A stretch of DNA of 64,000 nt from an uncultured Clostridia bacterium (GCA_948805675.1 CAQIBN010000008.1:17729-81728), one strand, 5' to 3'. Shown: positions 1 to 8,791, numbered from the stretch's first letter. The notes: generated from the sequence alone by a model not told the origin. Numbers and translations are program-made.

Positions 1-72
1 TAAGAGTTTAAACAAATATATTTTTTATTATTTGTAATTTTTATTAATAACACAAACTATTTCTGCTTTTTA

Positions 73-339
73 CTATTTTTCTTTTGTATTACTCCCTTTT
101 TGTGTTAAAATTAAAACATTAATACATTTTTTACATACATGTATATTATTATGCATTTGTAAACTCTTCTTATTTCCACAAAATACACAACTATTATTAT
201 GTTTTTTTAAAGTTAACGATTTTCCATCTATATGTAATTCTAATGCATCTTTTTCTCTAATATTATTAATATCTCTCCATTCTTTTGGAAGAACAATTCT
301 ACCTAATTCATCAATTCTCCTAACAATATATCCATCCAT
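73..339 (-). CDS. AbrB-family transcriptional regulator with Cys4 tail
   Basis: Small DNA-binding regulator of the AbrB/transition-state type, expected to act as a dimer or tetramer on promoters. Residues 7-23 (RRIDELGRIVLPKEWRD) are the AbrB swapped-hairpin signature, followed by KDALELHIDG, the second half of the fold. The C-terminal third has two cysteine pairs (C51/C54 and C69/C72) that could bind zinc, which I believe is common in clostridial AbrB paralogues but absent from B. subtilis AbrB. The ATG at 339 is preceded by GGAG, so it is preferred over the TTG three bases upstream. A near-consensus promoter lies just upstream. Family assignment is firm; target genes are unknown. Confidence 0.9.
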   Translation of the reverse strand: MDGYIVRRIDELGRIVLPKEWRDINNIREKDALELHIDGKSLTLKKHNNSCVFCGNKKSLQMHNNIHVCKKCINVLILTQKGSNTKEK

Positions 340-390
340 CAAACCGACTCCTTTCGCACTTATTCGATAAAATATATCTTTTCTTTACAT

Positions 391-419
391 ATTTTACCAA
401 ATGAGGTTGATTTTGTCAA
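391..419 (-). promoter_or_regulatory. Sigma-A promoter of the AbrB-like gene
   Basis: On the minus strand TTGACA (414-419) is followed by a 17-bp spacer and TAAAAT (391-396). The gene start at 339 lies about 50 bases downstream. Confidence 0.75.
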
Positions 420-468
420 TCCATTGGATTGGTTTGTGTAAATATATTTATAGCTTTTTTTGTACAAC

Positions 469-501
469 TTGTGTTTACTTTTCAGAATTGTGTTTACTTT
501 T
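469..501. repeat. Tandem 14-bp repeat between two regulators
   Basis: The 14-mer TTGTGTTTACTTTT occurs at 469-482 and again at 488-501, a 19-bp period. It lies upstream of the AbrB-like promoter and downstream of the XRE gene. A tandem operator is possible; no other feature was seen in the 343-578 gap. Confidence 0.5.
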
Positions 502-578
502 TTACTTAACTAATATATTTATAGGTAATTTATAATTTATCTTTCCACTGTTACATATTTGCTTTTTTACAAGTATTC

Positions 579-890
579 TTATAACGAATTTATTATTTCA
601 TTTATATTATTTATATATTTTTTTATTTCATTTATTTTTTCATTACTAAAATCAGATTTATTAGTAACACCTTTTAATATAAAATCTGTTGAATATCCTG
701 TTATATTAGAAATTTCAATAACTTTTTCTATTGAAAGTCCCTTTTTTCCAGAAATTGTTTTGCCTAAATGCTGACCACTAATATTTATTAATTTTGCAAA
801 CTTCTCTTTTGTCATATTATTTTCAGTTCTTATAAATTCAATTCTTTTACCAATATCCTTTTTTATTATTTCTTTTTTCTCCAATTTCAT
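579..890 (-). CDS. XRE-type HTH regulator
   Basis: About 103 residues. The N-terminal half is a Cro/CI-type helix-turn-helix (IGKRIEFIRTENNMTKEKFA, then NISGQHLGKTISGKKGLS), where the recognition helix follows the conserved turn. The tail is a short polar helix. It is divergently placed from the Spo0A-like gene at 1005, sharing a 110-bp control region with a palindrome, so it may regulate itself and that gene. The ATG at 890 has only a weak upstream AGGTG, so the exact start is uncertain. No sensing domain is visible. Confidence 0.8.
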   Translation of the reverse strand: MKLEKKEIIKKDIGKRIEFIRTENNMTKEKFAKLINISGQHLGKTISGKKGLSIEKVIEISNITGYSTDFILKGVTNKSDFSNEKINEIKKYINNINEIINSL

Positions 891-937
891 CACCTATAAA
901 AATATAATATATTAAATAAAAATAATATGATGAATTA

Positions 938-956
938 TCTACAAATTTATTGTAGA
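938..956. promoter_or_regulatory. Palindromic operator TCTACAA-N5-TTGTAGA
   Basis: A perfect 7-bp inverted repeat with a 5-bp centre lies between the divergent XRE and Spo0A-like genes, in the position expected of an XRE operator. A possible 0A-like box (TGTCGAT, 961-967) follows. Function is inferred from position only. Confidence 0.5.
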
Positions 957-1004
957 TTTTTGTCGATTGTTGTGGTATTATTTTTAAAAAAAGGATGAAA
1001 GTAA

Positions 1005-1769
1005 ATGGAAAAAAAGTTAAAAATTATTCTTATTGAAGATAACAATGAAGAAAGTAAAATGTTTCAAAGCTTCATAAATAAACGAAATGATATAACATTA
1101 GTATCTACAACAAAATCTAGTAATGAAGCATTAATTTTAGTTAAAAAGCATTCTCCAAATGCAATTATTTTAGACTTAGAATTACATCAAGGTAATGGTT
1201 CTGGTTTCGAATTTCTAAATAATTTAAAAGACTTATCACTACCTTATAAACCTTTAATTATTGTAACTACATATATAGCATCACAAACAATATATGATAA
1301 ACTTCATAAAGATTTTGTAGACTTAATTTTTTATAAAAAACAACCAGATTATTCACCAAAACTTGTTATAGATGCTTTAGTTTTATTAGCCCATGAACCT
1401 TATTTAAAATCTACATCTATTTCCTCTCCAGAAGAAAAAGATATAGAAATTAAGAATAAAATTAATAAAGAATTAGATTTAATTGGTATAAGTTATAAAC
1501 TTAAAGGTAGAGAATACCTATTTGAGGGAATTTATTTCTTATTAACAAATGATAATTCTAATATTACCGTGTTTCAATATTTATCTAATCATTATAAATT
1601 ATTAATTAGTAGTATAAGTCGTGCTATTCAAACATCCATTAATCATACTTGGAGAACATCATCTATTGAAGACCTAAGAATTAACTACACTGCTCAAATA
1701 AATTATAATACTGGAGTTCCAACTCCTACTGAATTTATATATTATATAGTAAATAAGTTAAAGCAATAA
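1005..1769 (+). CDS. Spo0A-like response regulator
   Basis: 254 residues. Residues 5-125 form a CheY-like receiver with the acidic pair in LIEDN, the phospho-acceptor aspartate in ILDLEL, the switch threonine in IVTTY and the lysine in FYKKQ. Residues 150-254 align by eye with the Spo0A C-terminal DNA-binding domain: IGISYKLKGREYLFEGI resembles Spo0A IGVPAHIKGYLYLREAI, SSISRAIQTSINHTW resembles SRVERAIRHAIEVAW, and the ending PTPTEFIYYIVNKLK resembles PTNSEFIAMVADKLR. RBS AAGGA is 9 bases before the ATG. It lies upstream of a 16-residue peptide gene and an AgrC-like kinase, an unusual pairing because Agr kinases normally partner LytTR regulators. It may be the organism's Spo0A or a paralogue; I cannot tell which. 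Confidence 0.88.
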   Translation: MEKKLKIILIEDNNEESKMFQSFINKRNDITLVSTTKSSNEALILVKKHSPNAIILDLELHQGNGSGFEFLNNLKDLSLPYKPLIIVTTYIASQTIYDKLHKDFVDLIFYKKQPDYSPKLVIDALVLLAHEPYLKSTSISSPEEKDIEIKNKINKELDLIGISYKLKGREYLFEGIYFLLTNDNSNITVFQYLSNHYKLLISSISRAIQTSINHTWRTSSIEDLRINYTAQINYNTGVPTPTEFIYYIVNKLKQ

Positions 1770-1803
1770 CATGTATCCACAATTTTTGCACATAAATGCA
1801 TTC

Positions 1804-1845
1804 AATATACCACTTAAACTAAACGTTTTAGATGGTATATTTATT
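1804..1845 (+). terminator. Terminator of the Spo0A-like gene
   Basis: AATATACCA (1804-1812) pairs perfectly with TGGTATATT (1833-1841), and TTATTT follows. It separates the regulator from the peptide gene. Confidence 0.7.
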
Positions 1846-1895
1846 TATATAATTTAAATATAAATTATATAATTTTGAAGTAAGGAAGTGAGATT

Positions 1896-1946
1896 ATGGA
1901 TTGGTGGACTGAAATAATGAAAGCCTTATCTTATTGGTCTAGGTAA
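1896..1946 (+). CDS. 16-residue Trp-rich peptide (signal or leader peptide)
   Basis: A very short ORF with a strong Shine-Dalgarno (AAGGAAGTGAG) encodes MDWWTEIMKALSYWSR. It has three tryptophans, including a WW pair, and no cysteine, so it is not an AgrD-type cyclic peptide. It is bounded by the regulator's terminator upstream and its own hairpin downstream, and sits between a Spo0A-like regulator and an AgrC-like kinase. Two readings fit. It could be a linear signalling peptide sensed by the adjacent kinase; a WW motif is known in S. mutans XIP. It could instead be a Trp-codon leader peptide for attenuation, as in E. coli TrpL. The first is favoured by context, the second by hairpin placement. 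No homologue is recognised. Confidence 0.5.
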   Translation: MDWWTEIMKALSYWSR

Positions 1947-1964
1947 TATTTCCTGAAGTTACTA

Positions 1965-2016
1965 AGTAGTTAATCAAGTGTTTAAATGTAATATTTCACT
2001 CGATTGACTACTTTTA
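1965..2016 (+). terminator. Hairpin after the 16-aa peptide gene
   Basis: A 16-bp stem (1965-1980 with 1997-2012, two G-U pairs) is followed by TTTT. It begins 18 bases after the peptide stop codon and ends about 55 bases before the kinase start. It can act as the peptide's terminator or as an attenuator for the kinase. Confidence 0.7.
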
Positions 2017-2068
2017 AATATTAATATAAAATACTTCATATAAATATTTACTTTATGGAGTGTTGTAT

Positions 2069-3547
2069 ATGAATTATATTGATTTTTTTAATATGTTATT
2101 GAAATATCTTTTCATAAATTTAATCACATGTTACTTGTATCTTAAAACATTTGATTTTAAACCATTAAATATAAAAAATAAAGTAATAATATTCTTAACT
2201 AGTTTTATCTTAGCCTTAATGTTAGCTCATTTTAATACTTTCATTAATCCTTCCTATATGCTTTTGGGCTCTTATTTAATAATAAGTTTTCTGCTACGTT
2301 ATATAACTAAATATAAATCAAATCATTATATAGTTGTTACTTTTATATCATCTGCTATTACAATTATATTATATGAAATTAGTATATTTATTTCATTACT
2401 TATATGCATACCAATACTTCATTTAGATAGTAGAAATCCCATTATTTTATTTATTGCAATTTCTATTGAATTAATATTAGTATTTTTTATTTTTAAACTT
2501 AAAAGATTTAAAAATGGATTATCTTTTTTTAAAACAAAAGATTATTCCTATAATTTATCATCATTGTTATCTGGAATTGTATTATTAATTGTTACTAATC
2601 TAGGTAATTATACTAATAACTCAATAAGCGAATTTTTTTTATTAGGATTGACTTTAATTTTACTAAGTATGTTTATTTGGATAAAAGAAAGAATAACTTT
2701 ACATTATAAGAATTTATTAGTTAAAGATACAATTCAAAATTTGCAGAATCAATTAAATGACCAAATACATATAAATGATATTATGAAAGATGAAATAGAA
2801 AAACTTTCGATAATAAATCATAAATTCAGTAGTAGAATATCTGCTTTAGAGTTATATGCAAAAAGACTACCAAATAATTTATCCAACAATATTAATAAAA
2901 ATCATCATATAATAGAAATAAAAAAATTAATCAAAAGTTTATCTTGTGAATTTTCCAACGAAATGCATATAAATCTACAAAACAGTTTTATTATTAATAA
3001 AACAGGTATTATAAATATAGATAATATATTAGAATATTTCCAAACTGAATGTATAAATAAAGACATCTCTTTTAATGTAATTGTAAAAACTAATATTGAA
3101 TATAAAATAAAAAAGGCAATACCATTAAATCTTTTAGAGATTTTAATTTCAGATATTTTAAATAATGCTATAATTGCTATAAATCATACCTCTAATAAAA
3201 ATAATAAAATATTAATTCAATTTAATAATACTAATTATTTAGAATTTCGTGTTTATGATACTGGTATTGAATTTGAAATAAATACTCTTGTTAAACTAGG
3301 TAAAGAAAGAATAACAACTCATAAATGTGATGGAGGAAATGGAATAGGATTTATTACAACATTTGAAACATTAAATAAAACTAATGGAAGCTTTATAATT
3401 GAAGAATATAATAGGAATGAATCTGAATACTCAAAATGTTTAATTTTTAGGTTTGATAACAAAAGACAGTATTTTATTCACTCTTATCGTTCTGAAGAAA
3501 TAAAAAAAAGTTATAATAATGAATCTATTTTAAAAATAAAAGAATAG
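2069..3547 (+). CDS. AgrC-like membrane sensor histidine kinase (GHKL type)
   Basis: About 492 residues. The N-terminal ~220 residues contain six or seven hydrophobic helices. Next come a coiled linker and a DHp-like region with a candidate histidine in IINHKFSSRISALEL, which differs from the classic AgrC HDYxN. The GHKL ATPase domain has the N box (DILNNAIIAIN), the G1 motif (YDTGIEF) and the G2 motif (GGNGIGF). The ATG at 2069 is preceded by GGAG at 8 bases; an upstream in-frame GTG at 2060 is less likely. The likely partner is the Spo0A-like regulator 300 bases upstream, and the likely ligand, if any, is the intervening peptide. No AgrB protease is nearby. A terminator follows. Confidence 0.85.
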   Translation: MNYIDFFNMLLKYLFINLITCYLYLKTFDFKPLNIKNKVIIFLTSFILALMLAHFNTFINPSYMLLGSYLIISFLLRYITKYKSNHYIVVTFISSAITIILYEISIFISLLICIPILHLDSRNPIILFIAISIELILVFFIFKLKRFKNGLSFFKTKDYSYNLSSLLSGIVLLIVTNLGNYTNNSISEFFLLGLTLILLSMFIWIKERITLHYKNLLVKDTIQNLQNQLNDQIHINDIMKDEIEKLSIINHKFSSRISALELYAKRLPNNLSNNINKNHHIIEIKKLIKSLSCEFSNEMHINLQNSFIINKTGIINIDNILEYFQTECINKDISFNVIVKTNIEYKIKKAIPLNLLEILISDILNNAIIAINHTSNKNNKILIQFNNTNYLEFRVYDTGIEFEINTLVKLGKERITTHKCDGGNGIGFITTFETLNKTNGSFIIEEYNRNESEYSKCLIFRFDNKRQYFIHSYRSEEIKKSYNNESILKIKE

Positions 3548-3557
3548 TTTAATAAAG

Positions 3558-3603
3558 AGTACTTAATCTATAAGAATATATTTGTTGATTAAGTACTTTT
3601 TTG
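3558..3603 (+). terminator. Terminator of the sensor kinase gene
   Basis: AGTACTTAATC (3558-3568) pairs perfectly with GATTAAGTACT (3587-3597), followed by a run of T. Confidence 0.85.
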
Positions 3604-3749
3604 TATTAAAATGATATATAGTTAACATATGCTGTTTTTATATTTTTCATACTTTTTTAAAACTAATTTTATAATTAATATTTTTATTTTAAATAATATC
3701 CCCTTTTCTATATCAATTATATTCAAAAGTTCTCCTTATTATATATACT

Positions 3750-4184
3750 TTACTTTTTGAATAATTCCTCTATCTTAGATTCTCCTAAAATTATTACTCC
3801 ATTTTTTGATAATAAGTCTGCTGTTATTCCATTTCCATCTATAAGTGATTTTGAAAATGTACCATCATAGATTTTCCCATATCCACAAGATGGACTTCTT
3901 TCTTTTAGAATTGCATATTTACAATTATAAAATTTGGCTAATTTTATGATTTCTTTTGCACCTTTTTTATAATTATCTGTAACATCTTCATTTTTATTAG
4001 TTAAAACTCTATCATCCACTATTTCTGCTGGACTTCTTGGAGTTTTTAGTCCTCCATATATTTCAGGACAAATAGGAATCAAATTATATTTATTCTTTAA
4101 TTCTTCTAGTTCATTAATTATTTCACTTTTTCCATTATATCTACAATTTATTCCCATCAAACATGCACTAATTAATATATTCAA
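3750..4184 (-). CDS. DUF523 family protein
   Basis: 144 residues, full length for DUF523. Family signatures are ISACLMGINCRYNG near the N-terminus, CPEIYGGLKTPRSPAEI at about 60-75, and KERSPSCGYG near 95. The conserved cysteines suggest an Fe-S cluster. The family includes TudS-type thiouracil desulfidases, so a role in sulfur removal from nucleobases is possible but not shown here. Translation starts at TTG, preceded by AGAGG at a suitable distance. It is a single gene downstream of glutamine synthetase, separated by that gene's terminator. Confidence 0.85.
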   Translation of the reverse strand: MNILISACLMGINCRYNGKSEIINELEELKNKYNLIPICPEIYGGLKTPRSPAEIVDDRVLTNKNEDVTDNYKKGAKEIIKLAKFYNCKYAILKERSPSCGYGKIYDGTFSKSLIDGNGITADLLSKNGVIILGESKIEELFKK

Positions 4185-4250
4185 ATCTAAATACCTCTTT
4201 TCTATTTACTATTTTACATTATATATTTATATCATATAAATAAAAAAATA

Positions 4251-4286
4251 AAAGAGAAATGATTAATATTTTTATCGTTCTCTTTT
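4251..4286 (-). terminator. Terminator of the glutamine synthetase gene
   Basis: AAAGAGAA (4251-4258) pairs with TTCTCTTT (4278-4285), with an A-rich left flank that is a T run on the minus strand. It starts just past the gene's stop codon. Confidence 0.65.
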
Positions 4287-4296
4287 AAATTTTCTA

Positions 4297-6181
4297 TTAA
4301 ATTACGTTTTTCTTATATGCAGAATATAAACTTCTAACTTCTTCAATTTTATCTTCTAATTCAATAACTAAATTAGAAACATTTTCCCACTCTTCTTTTT
4401 CAAAAGCATCATATATTTTACAAAATAACCCCTTTTGATTACTAGTATTTTTATAAATATATTTTCTTTTCTGTTCAATTTCCTCCCAGTCTAAATTATC
4501 TTTCTTATCATCACTTTCTATTTTTTTCCACATACTCATTTCTGCAAAATACTCTTTAATTTTCCTTTTACAAACAATTAATCTCCATTTTTCTAAAGTA
4601 GTAGTTTTAAAAGACTTTATCATTATATCTGTTAATATATTTCCATATTGTAACACCTTAAGCTTTTCTTTATTATTTAAAACTTTTACATTTTCCCAAA
4701 CAGTTCTTGGAGAATTGCCAAATAATACTTCTCTTTTTTCTTCACTATAATATTCAAATACATCTTCTTCACTTCTATATACTCTGTTTTTATCTAAATA
4801 TCCATAATACTCATCTTGTTTTTTACATATTTCTTGTAATAAAGCCTCCTCTGTTTTATTATTTAATACAGCATATTTTATTCCATCTAACATTGATAAG
4901 TATGATACTGCAATAGTAATATACAAATTAGAAGATGGATTTGGAGATCTAAGTTCAAATCTAGTAGCAAATGGATTTTGTTTATCTTTAACTAAACCTA
5001 TTAATACACTTCTATTTCGTGATGGTTCATCTTTAGTTTTTCCTAATGATGTTACAATACATATAGGAGCTTCATAACCTGGTTTTAATCTTCTCAAAGA
5101 ATCATCTGTTGAAGATATAAATGGATTCATTACTTCATAGTTTTTTAACATTCCCATTAAAGCTCCATATCCTATAATACTTAAAAATCCATCTTCATAA
5201 CTATTAAATAAATTTGCTCTTGTTCCATCCTTTTTCTTTATACTTATACCTAAATGTACATGCATTCCGCTTCCAGCCACTTTTTCTATTGGCTTTGCTC
5301 TAAATGTTGTTTCTAATCCATATTTCATAAAAATTCTTTTTACTAATTCTTTAACAAAAACTTGATTGTCTGCTGATTGTAAAGGATTAGAATACTTCCA
5401 ATCTATTTCAATTTGTTCCATAACATGGTCATACTTACCAAAAAAACCTAGTTTTGGTTTTACACCACCGTACTTCTTTATGTCCCATTTCTGGTTCTAA
5501 TTCATATTTTTCCATTGTTATTAAACATTCTTCTATTGCAGTTCTTACAGTTCCACTAATTTTATTCCAGTATTGCTCATGCATTCCTTGTGATGTTGTA
5601 AGTTCTTCTATCTCAGTTTCTTCATTTGGAGTTTTCACCCAAAACTCTAATTCTGTTGCTGTTGTATAGTCGATTTTATCTATATCATTTATATGTATAT
5701 TATATTTATCAAACAACTCTGGTTTATTACTTATTAAACTAAGTATCTCTTGTTTTGTTTTACTACTACTAAGTTTTAAAATACTTCTAGAATCAACTGG
5801 TTTTCCATTATGATATAAAAATGCTGGAATCATTAATGTGCCTATAGGAAGATTTGTATTTTCATCAAATAAATCTTCATTATAGTCTATAAACCAATCA
5901 CATTCTCTATCTACTACCATATCAACTTTTGCATCATTTATTGTAGCAATTTCTGGAAGGTCTACTGAAGAGCCATCTGTTTGTACTGCTGTTTTATATA
6001 GAAATTTTTCTATATCTTCTAAAAATATTTTTATAGGTATTCTTTCATCTGTCACATTTCCAGATAAATCAACTGCCATTAAAGAAACAAATTTTATTTG
6101 TTTATTCTCCTCTAAAATCTTTAATAAACATTCTTTATTATGTTTATCTTTTTTTATTTTATATATAAGATTATCTTTCAT
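4297..6181 (-). CDS. glnA: Glutamine synthetase, one CGG +1 shift
   Basis: Synthesises glutamine from glutamate, ammonia and ATP. It is split at 5468-5470, where GTA-CGG-T appears after residue 237. Skipping the C (G at 5470 on the plus strand) restores GHKEVGGVKPKLGFFGKYDH and a 627-residue protein, longer than GlnA-I (about 440-470) and fitting the long clostridial form with a ~170-residue C-terminal extension. Motifs are ELEFWVK (metal ligands), GHKEVGGVK (substrate loop, containing the shift), KVAGSGMHVHLG (ATP site), NRSVLIGLV and RFELRSPNPSSN. Without the shift only an N-terminal fragment ending RWCKTKTRFFW is made, lacking the ATP site. A palindrome lies upstream. The alternative is a true frameshift mutation or a base-call error, but the same event recurs in nine other genes here. 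Confidence 0.88.
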
Positions 6182-6364
6182 AACTATACCTCACTTTATT
6201 TGTATTATAATATGTTGAAACTTTATAAAATATTATTTTTAATATATAATGTGTGTAAAATCTTATTTAGTTTATTACAATAAATTAAATTTAATTTATT
6301 TTTATTCTTAAATATTTATTAAAATTCTGTTTTGTTTTTCTAAAATTGATTTATCCATTTATAC

Positions 6365-6392
6365 AATTATTGTTTTTGTATCTACAATAATT
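6365..6392. promoter_or_regulatory. Inverted repeat upstream of glutamine synthetase
   Basis: AATTATTGT (6365-6373) and ACAATAATT (6384-6392) form a perfect 9-bp inverted repeat with a 10-bp centre, about 185 bases upstream of the gene. It could be an operator, but this AT-rich 410-bp gap makes chance plausible. Nothing else was recognised in 6182-6523. Confidence 0.3.
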
Positions 6393-6523
6393 CTGAGCGA
6401 TATATCTTTTGACTTTGTGCTAATACTCTTACTATTTTCTATATTTTAACCCAATATTAACATATACTAGTATAAATTAAAAGACTTAAATAAAAAAATA
6501 ACATGCAAATATTTGTAAAATAA

Positions 6524-6579
6524 TATCTATAAAATAGACAGTATAAAAAGAATTTTTTATACTGTCTATTTTATAGATA
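6524..6579. terminator. Large hairpin (26-bp perfect arms) after hpf
   Basis: Perfect 26-bp arms (6524-6549 and 6554-6579) enclose a 4-base loop. The core ATAGACAGTATAAAAA is shared with the hairpin at 9624-9693 after gatB. It lies directly beyond the hpf stop codon and flanking T-rich stretches suit termination, but the sharing suggests a repeat family. Confidence 0.75.
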
Positions 6580-6593
6580 CTATTATTTTTTAT

Positions 6594-7130
6594 TTATGCT
6601 TCTGGTTCTACTAAACCGAAGTTCTTTCCATCTTTTAATTTATACATTACATTTACTTTCCCTGTTTCAATGTTTACAAATGCTAAAAATTTATTTTGAG
6701 GTTGTTCTTGTAACATAAGTTTAGCATCTTCTGGTGAAACTGGTTTTACATCATAAAATAATGTTTTTACAATTTCATTTTCTATTTCTTCTTCTTTTTC
6801 AAAACTGATATTAGATTCCTTTAAACGAATAGATTCTGTCATATTTTGTTTATCTTTTTTAGTTTTCATTTTTCTAATTTGACCTTCAACAATATCTATA
6901 TTTTTATCTATAGAAGCATATAAGTCTTTACTACCTGTAACTGCTCTAAATACGCCATTTTGTGTGTTTACATGCATTTCTGCAACTTGCTCTTTACCTT
7001 CTGTTTTTATTGTTGCTTGTACATCAAAATCATCTCCAAAGTATTTTACTAATCTTTCACATTTCTTTTCAATATAACTTTTAATTGAATCTGTTGCCTT
7101 TAGTTCCTTTCCTGTTATTTTTATATTCAT
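6594..7130 (-). CDS. hpf: Ribosome hibernation promoting factor, long form
   Basis: 178 residues, the long HPF form that dimerises 70S ribosomes into 100S particles. The N-terminal ~100 residues are the S30AE/YfiA fold (MNIKITGKELKATDSIKSYI, later EMHVNTQNGVFRA). The C-terminal domain of about 60 residues includes VKTLFYDVKPVSPEDAKLML and FLAFVNIETGKVNVMYKLKDG, ending NFGLVEPEA. The ATG at 7130 is preceded by GGAGAG. The TTC GGT in the last line contains an out-of-frame CGG and needs no shift. It is a single gene with a strong hairpin downstream. Confidence 0.95.
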   Translation of the reverse strand: MNIKITGKELKATDSIKSYIEKKCERLVKYFGDDFDVQATIKTEGKEQVAEMHVNTQNGVFRAVTGSKDLYASIDKNIDIVEGQIRKMKTKKDKQNMTESIRLKESNISFEKEEEIENEIVKTLFYDVKPVSPEDAKLMLQEQPQNKFLAFVNIETGKVNVMYKLKDGKNFGLVEPEA

Positions 7131-7310
7131 AAAAATCTCTCCTTCCACTGTTTAGTGCTCTTTTGTTACAACTTTCGTTGTTATTCTCATTATATATTGT
7201 TTATCTAAATTTTTCAAGCAATTTATTTATTTTTATATGGATTCATTGGTTTTGCGTATATTTTTGACATAAAATATGTTCACCATTTTAAAAATATTAT
7301 ATTATGATTA

Positions 7311-7913
7311 TTATTTATATAATTCATTTTTTTCTATATATTGTAATACATTAATATCTAACTTATCTCTAATTAGCTCTATTTTATCTACTTTTATTTT
7401 ATCTCTTATAAATGTAGAACAGATTTTTATTTCCTTCATATTATTTATACAATAAAAATTATGGCTGTATTTATTCAAAATCTCATTTTTAGATATTATT
7501 TTTTCTAAGTTTATATTATTTCTATTTAATAAAATGAAATTATAATTACTTACTAGTTCCTCACAATTCTTCCAGTTTAATATATTTTCAAAATTGTCTG
7601 CTCCCATTATAAAATATATTTCATCATCTTTATATTTATTCTTTATTAATCTAAATACATCAATTGCTTTATAATTAATATTTGTATTTAGCTCAATATC
7701 ACATACATCTAGTTTTTGATTTTCTTTACATATTAATTTTAACATTTCATATCTATATTTTTCATTTATTAACCCATGTTTTTTATATGCATCACCTACT
7801 GGAACAAAAAACAATTTGTCTAATCCAAGCTGTTTTAATATTGTTTCTGCACATGTTTTATGGGCTAATGTTGGTGGGTTAAAACTGCCTCCAAAAAATG
7901 CATATTTTTTCAT
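7311..7913 (-). CDS. nadD: Nicotinate-nucleotide adenylyltransferase
   Basis: 200 residues. Transfers AMP from ATP to nicotinate mononucleotide in NAD synthesis. It has the nucleotidyltransferase signature GGSFNPPTLAH at residues 7-17, FIMGADNFENILNWKN in the middle, and CSTFIRDKI near the C-terminus, matching the NadD ISSTxIR motif. The ATG at 7913 follows GAGGCAAGAT, a better site than the GTG-adjacent upstream codons. In many Firmicutes nadD is followed by yqeK and rsfS; neither is present here. Confidence 0.9.
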   Translation of the reverse strand: MKKYAFFGGSFNPPTLAHKTCAETILKQLGLDKLFFVPVGDAYKKHGLINEKYRYEMLKLICKENQKLDVCDIELNTNINYKAIDVFRLIKNKYKDDEIYFIMGADNFENILNWKNCEELVSNYNFILLNRNNINLEKIISKNEILNKYSHNFYCINNMKEIKICSTFIRDKIKVDKIELIRDKLDINVLQYIEKNELYK

Positions 7914-8382
7914 ATCTTGCCTCACATTCTATTTTTACATATTAACATATGTGCATTTATTTTTCAATCTAACATACTAAAATTTATATATCACAACAAT
8001 TTTCATATTATATGTAAAAGCACAGATTTTACAATGTATCATTTTGTGAAACAGAAATTCAACTGCAAATCTCTGTTTTTTCGCAGGATAAAGACATGAT
8101 TTTTTTCAAATTGATACAAGCTATGTATACCAGTGATTATAAGACTTTTTTACTCAAAATTACATTTTTATCAAAATAAAATTTTTAAAATTCATTTAAT
8201 AGAATTATTGATTTTTTAACACTTATTTTAAAAAAAATTTGCTCAAATTAAAGAATATTGATTTTTAAATATTTACAGCGTATTTTTGTATTTTAAAATG
8301 CTTTAAACCATTGATTTTACTAAGTTCATATATTATAAAAAATAATTTTTATGTCTTTATGCTGGTTTTTTCGTGATAACCC
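7914..8382. other. Intergenic region between nadD and rpsT
   Basis: About 470 bases without a convincing gene. The 10-mer ATAAAGACAT near 8089 and its complement ATGTCTTTAT near 8351 are inverted and could pair at long range, but this may be chance. The rpsT promoter follows. Confidence 0.4.
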
Positions 8383-8411
8383 TTGCATTTTTGGTTTTCT
8401 CATGATATAAT
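8383..8411 (+). promoter_or_regulatory. Promoter of rpsT
   Basis: TTGCAT (8383-8388), a 17-bp spacer, and TATAAT (8406-8411), 43 bases upstream of the start codon. Confidence 0.8.
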
Positions 8412-8453
8412 ATTTTTCGTTATAATTTACTATCTTAAGGGGAGGTGCAAAAC

Positions 8454-8720
8454 ATGCCAAATATTAAATCAGCTATAAAACGTGTTAGTGTTATTGAAAA
8501 GAAAACATTAAGAAATAATATGATTAAATCAGGATATAAATCAGCTGTTAAAAAGTTTGAACAAGCTATAGAAGCTGGTAATACTGAAGAAGCAAAAACA
8601 TTATTCTCACAAGCTACAAGAAAAATAGATCAAGCTTGCAGTAAAGGTGTTATAGTAAAAAATACTGCTGCTAGAAAAAAATCTAATTTAGCAAAAAAAT
8701 TAAATGCTATTCAAGCATAA
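8454..8720 (+). CDS. rpsT: 30S ribosomal protein S20
   Basis: 88 residues, normal S20 length. MPNIKSAIKRVSVIEKKTLR at the N-terminus, the KSAVKKFEQAI helix and the closing KGVIVKNTAARKKSNLAKKL are typical. The ATG at 8454 has a very strong GGGGAGGTG 6 bases upstream, so the GTG at 8445 lies within the ribosome-binding context rather than being the start. It is monocistronic with its own promoter and terminator. S20 binds 16S rRNA helices in the 30S body. Confidence 0.96.
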   Translation: MPNIKSAIKRVSVIEKKTLRNNMIKSGYKSAVKKFEQAIEAGNTEEAKTLFSQATRKIDQACSKGVIVKNTAARKKSNLAKKLNAIQA

Positions 8721-8756
8721 TTAAGGTAAAAAATTGTGCACAGTTTTTTACTATAT

Positions 8757-8791
8757 AAAAACAATCTAGTATATTTTCTAGATTGTTTTTT
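8757..8791 (+). terminator. Terminator of rpsT
   Basis: AACAATCTAG pairs with CTAGATTGTT and is followed by TTTTTATT. Confidence 0.85.

Noticed and set aside
1896..1946. 16-aa ORF as an AgrD-type cyclic peptide precursor
   Set aside because: It has no cysteine or serine ring residue in an AgrD context and no adjacent AgrB.
7914..8382. Riboswitch or S20 leader upstream of rpsT
   Set aside because: Only a 10-bp long-range inverted repeat was seen and the promoter lies close to the gene, leaving a short leader without structure.
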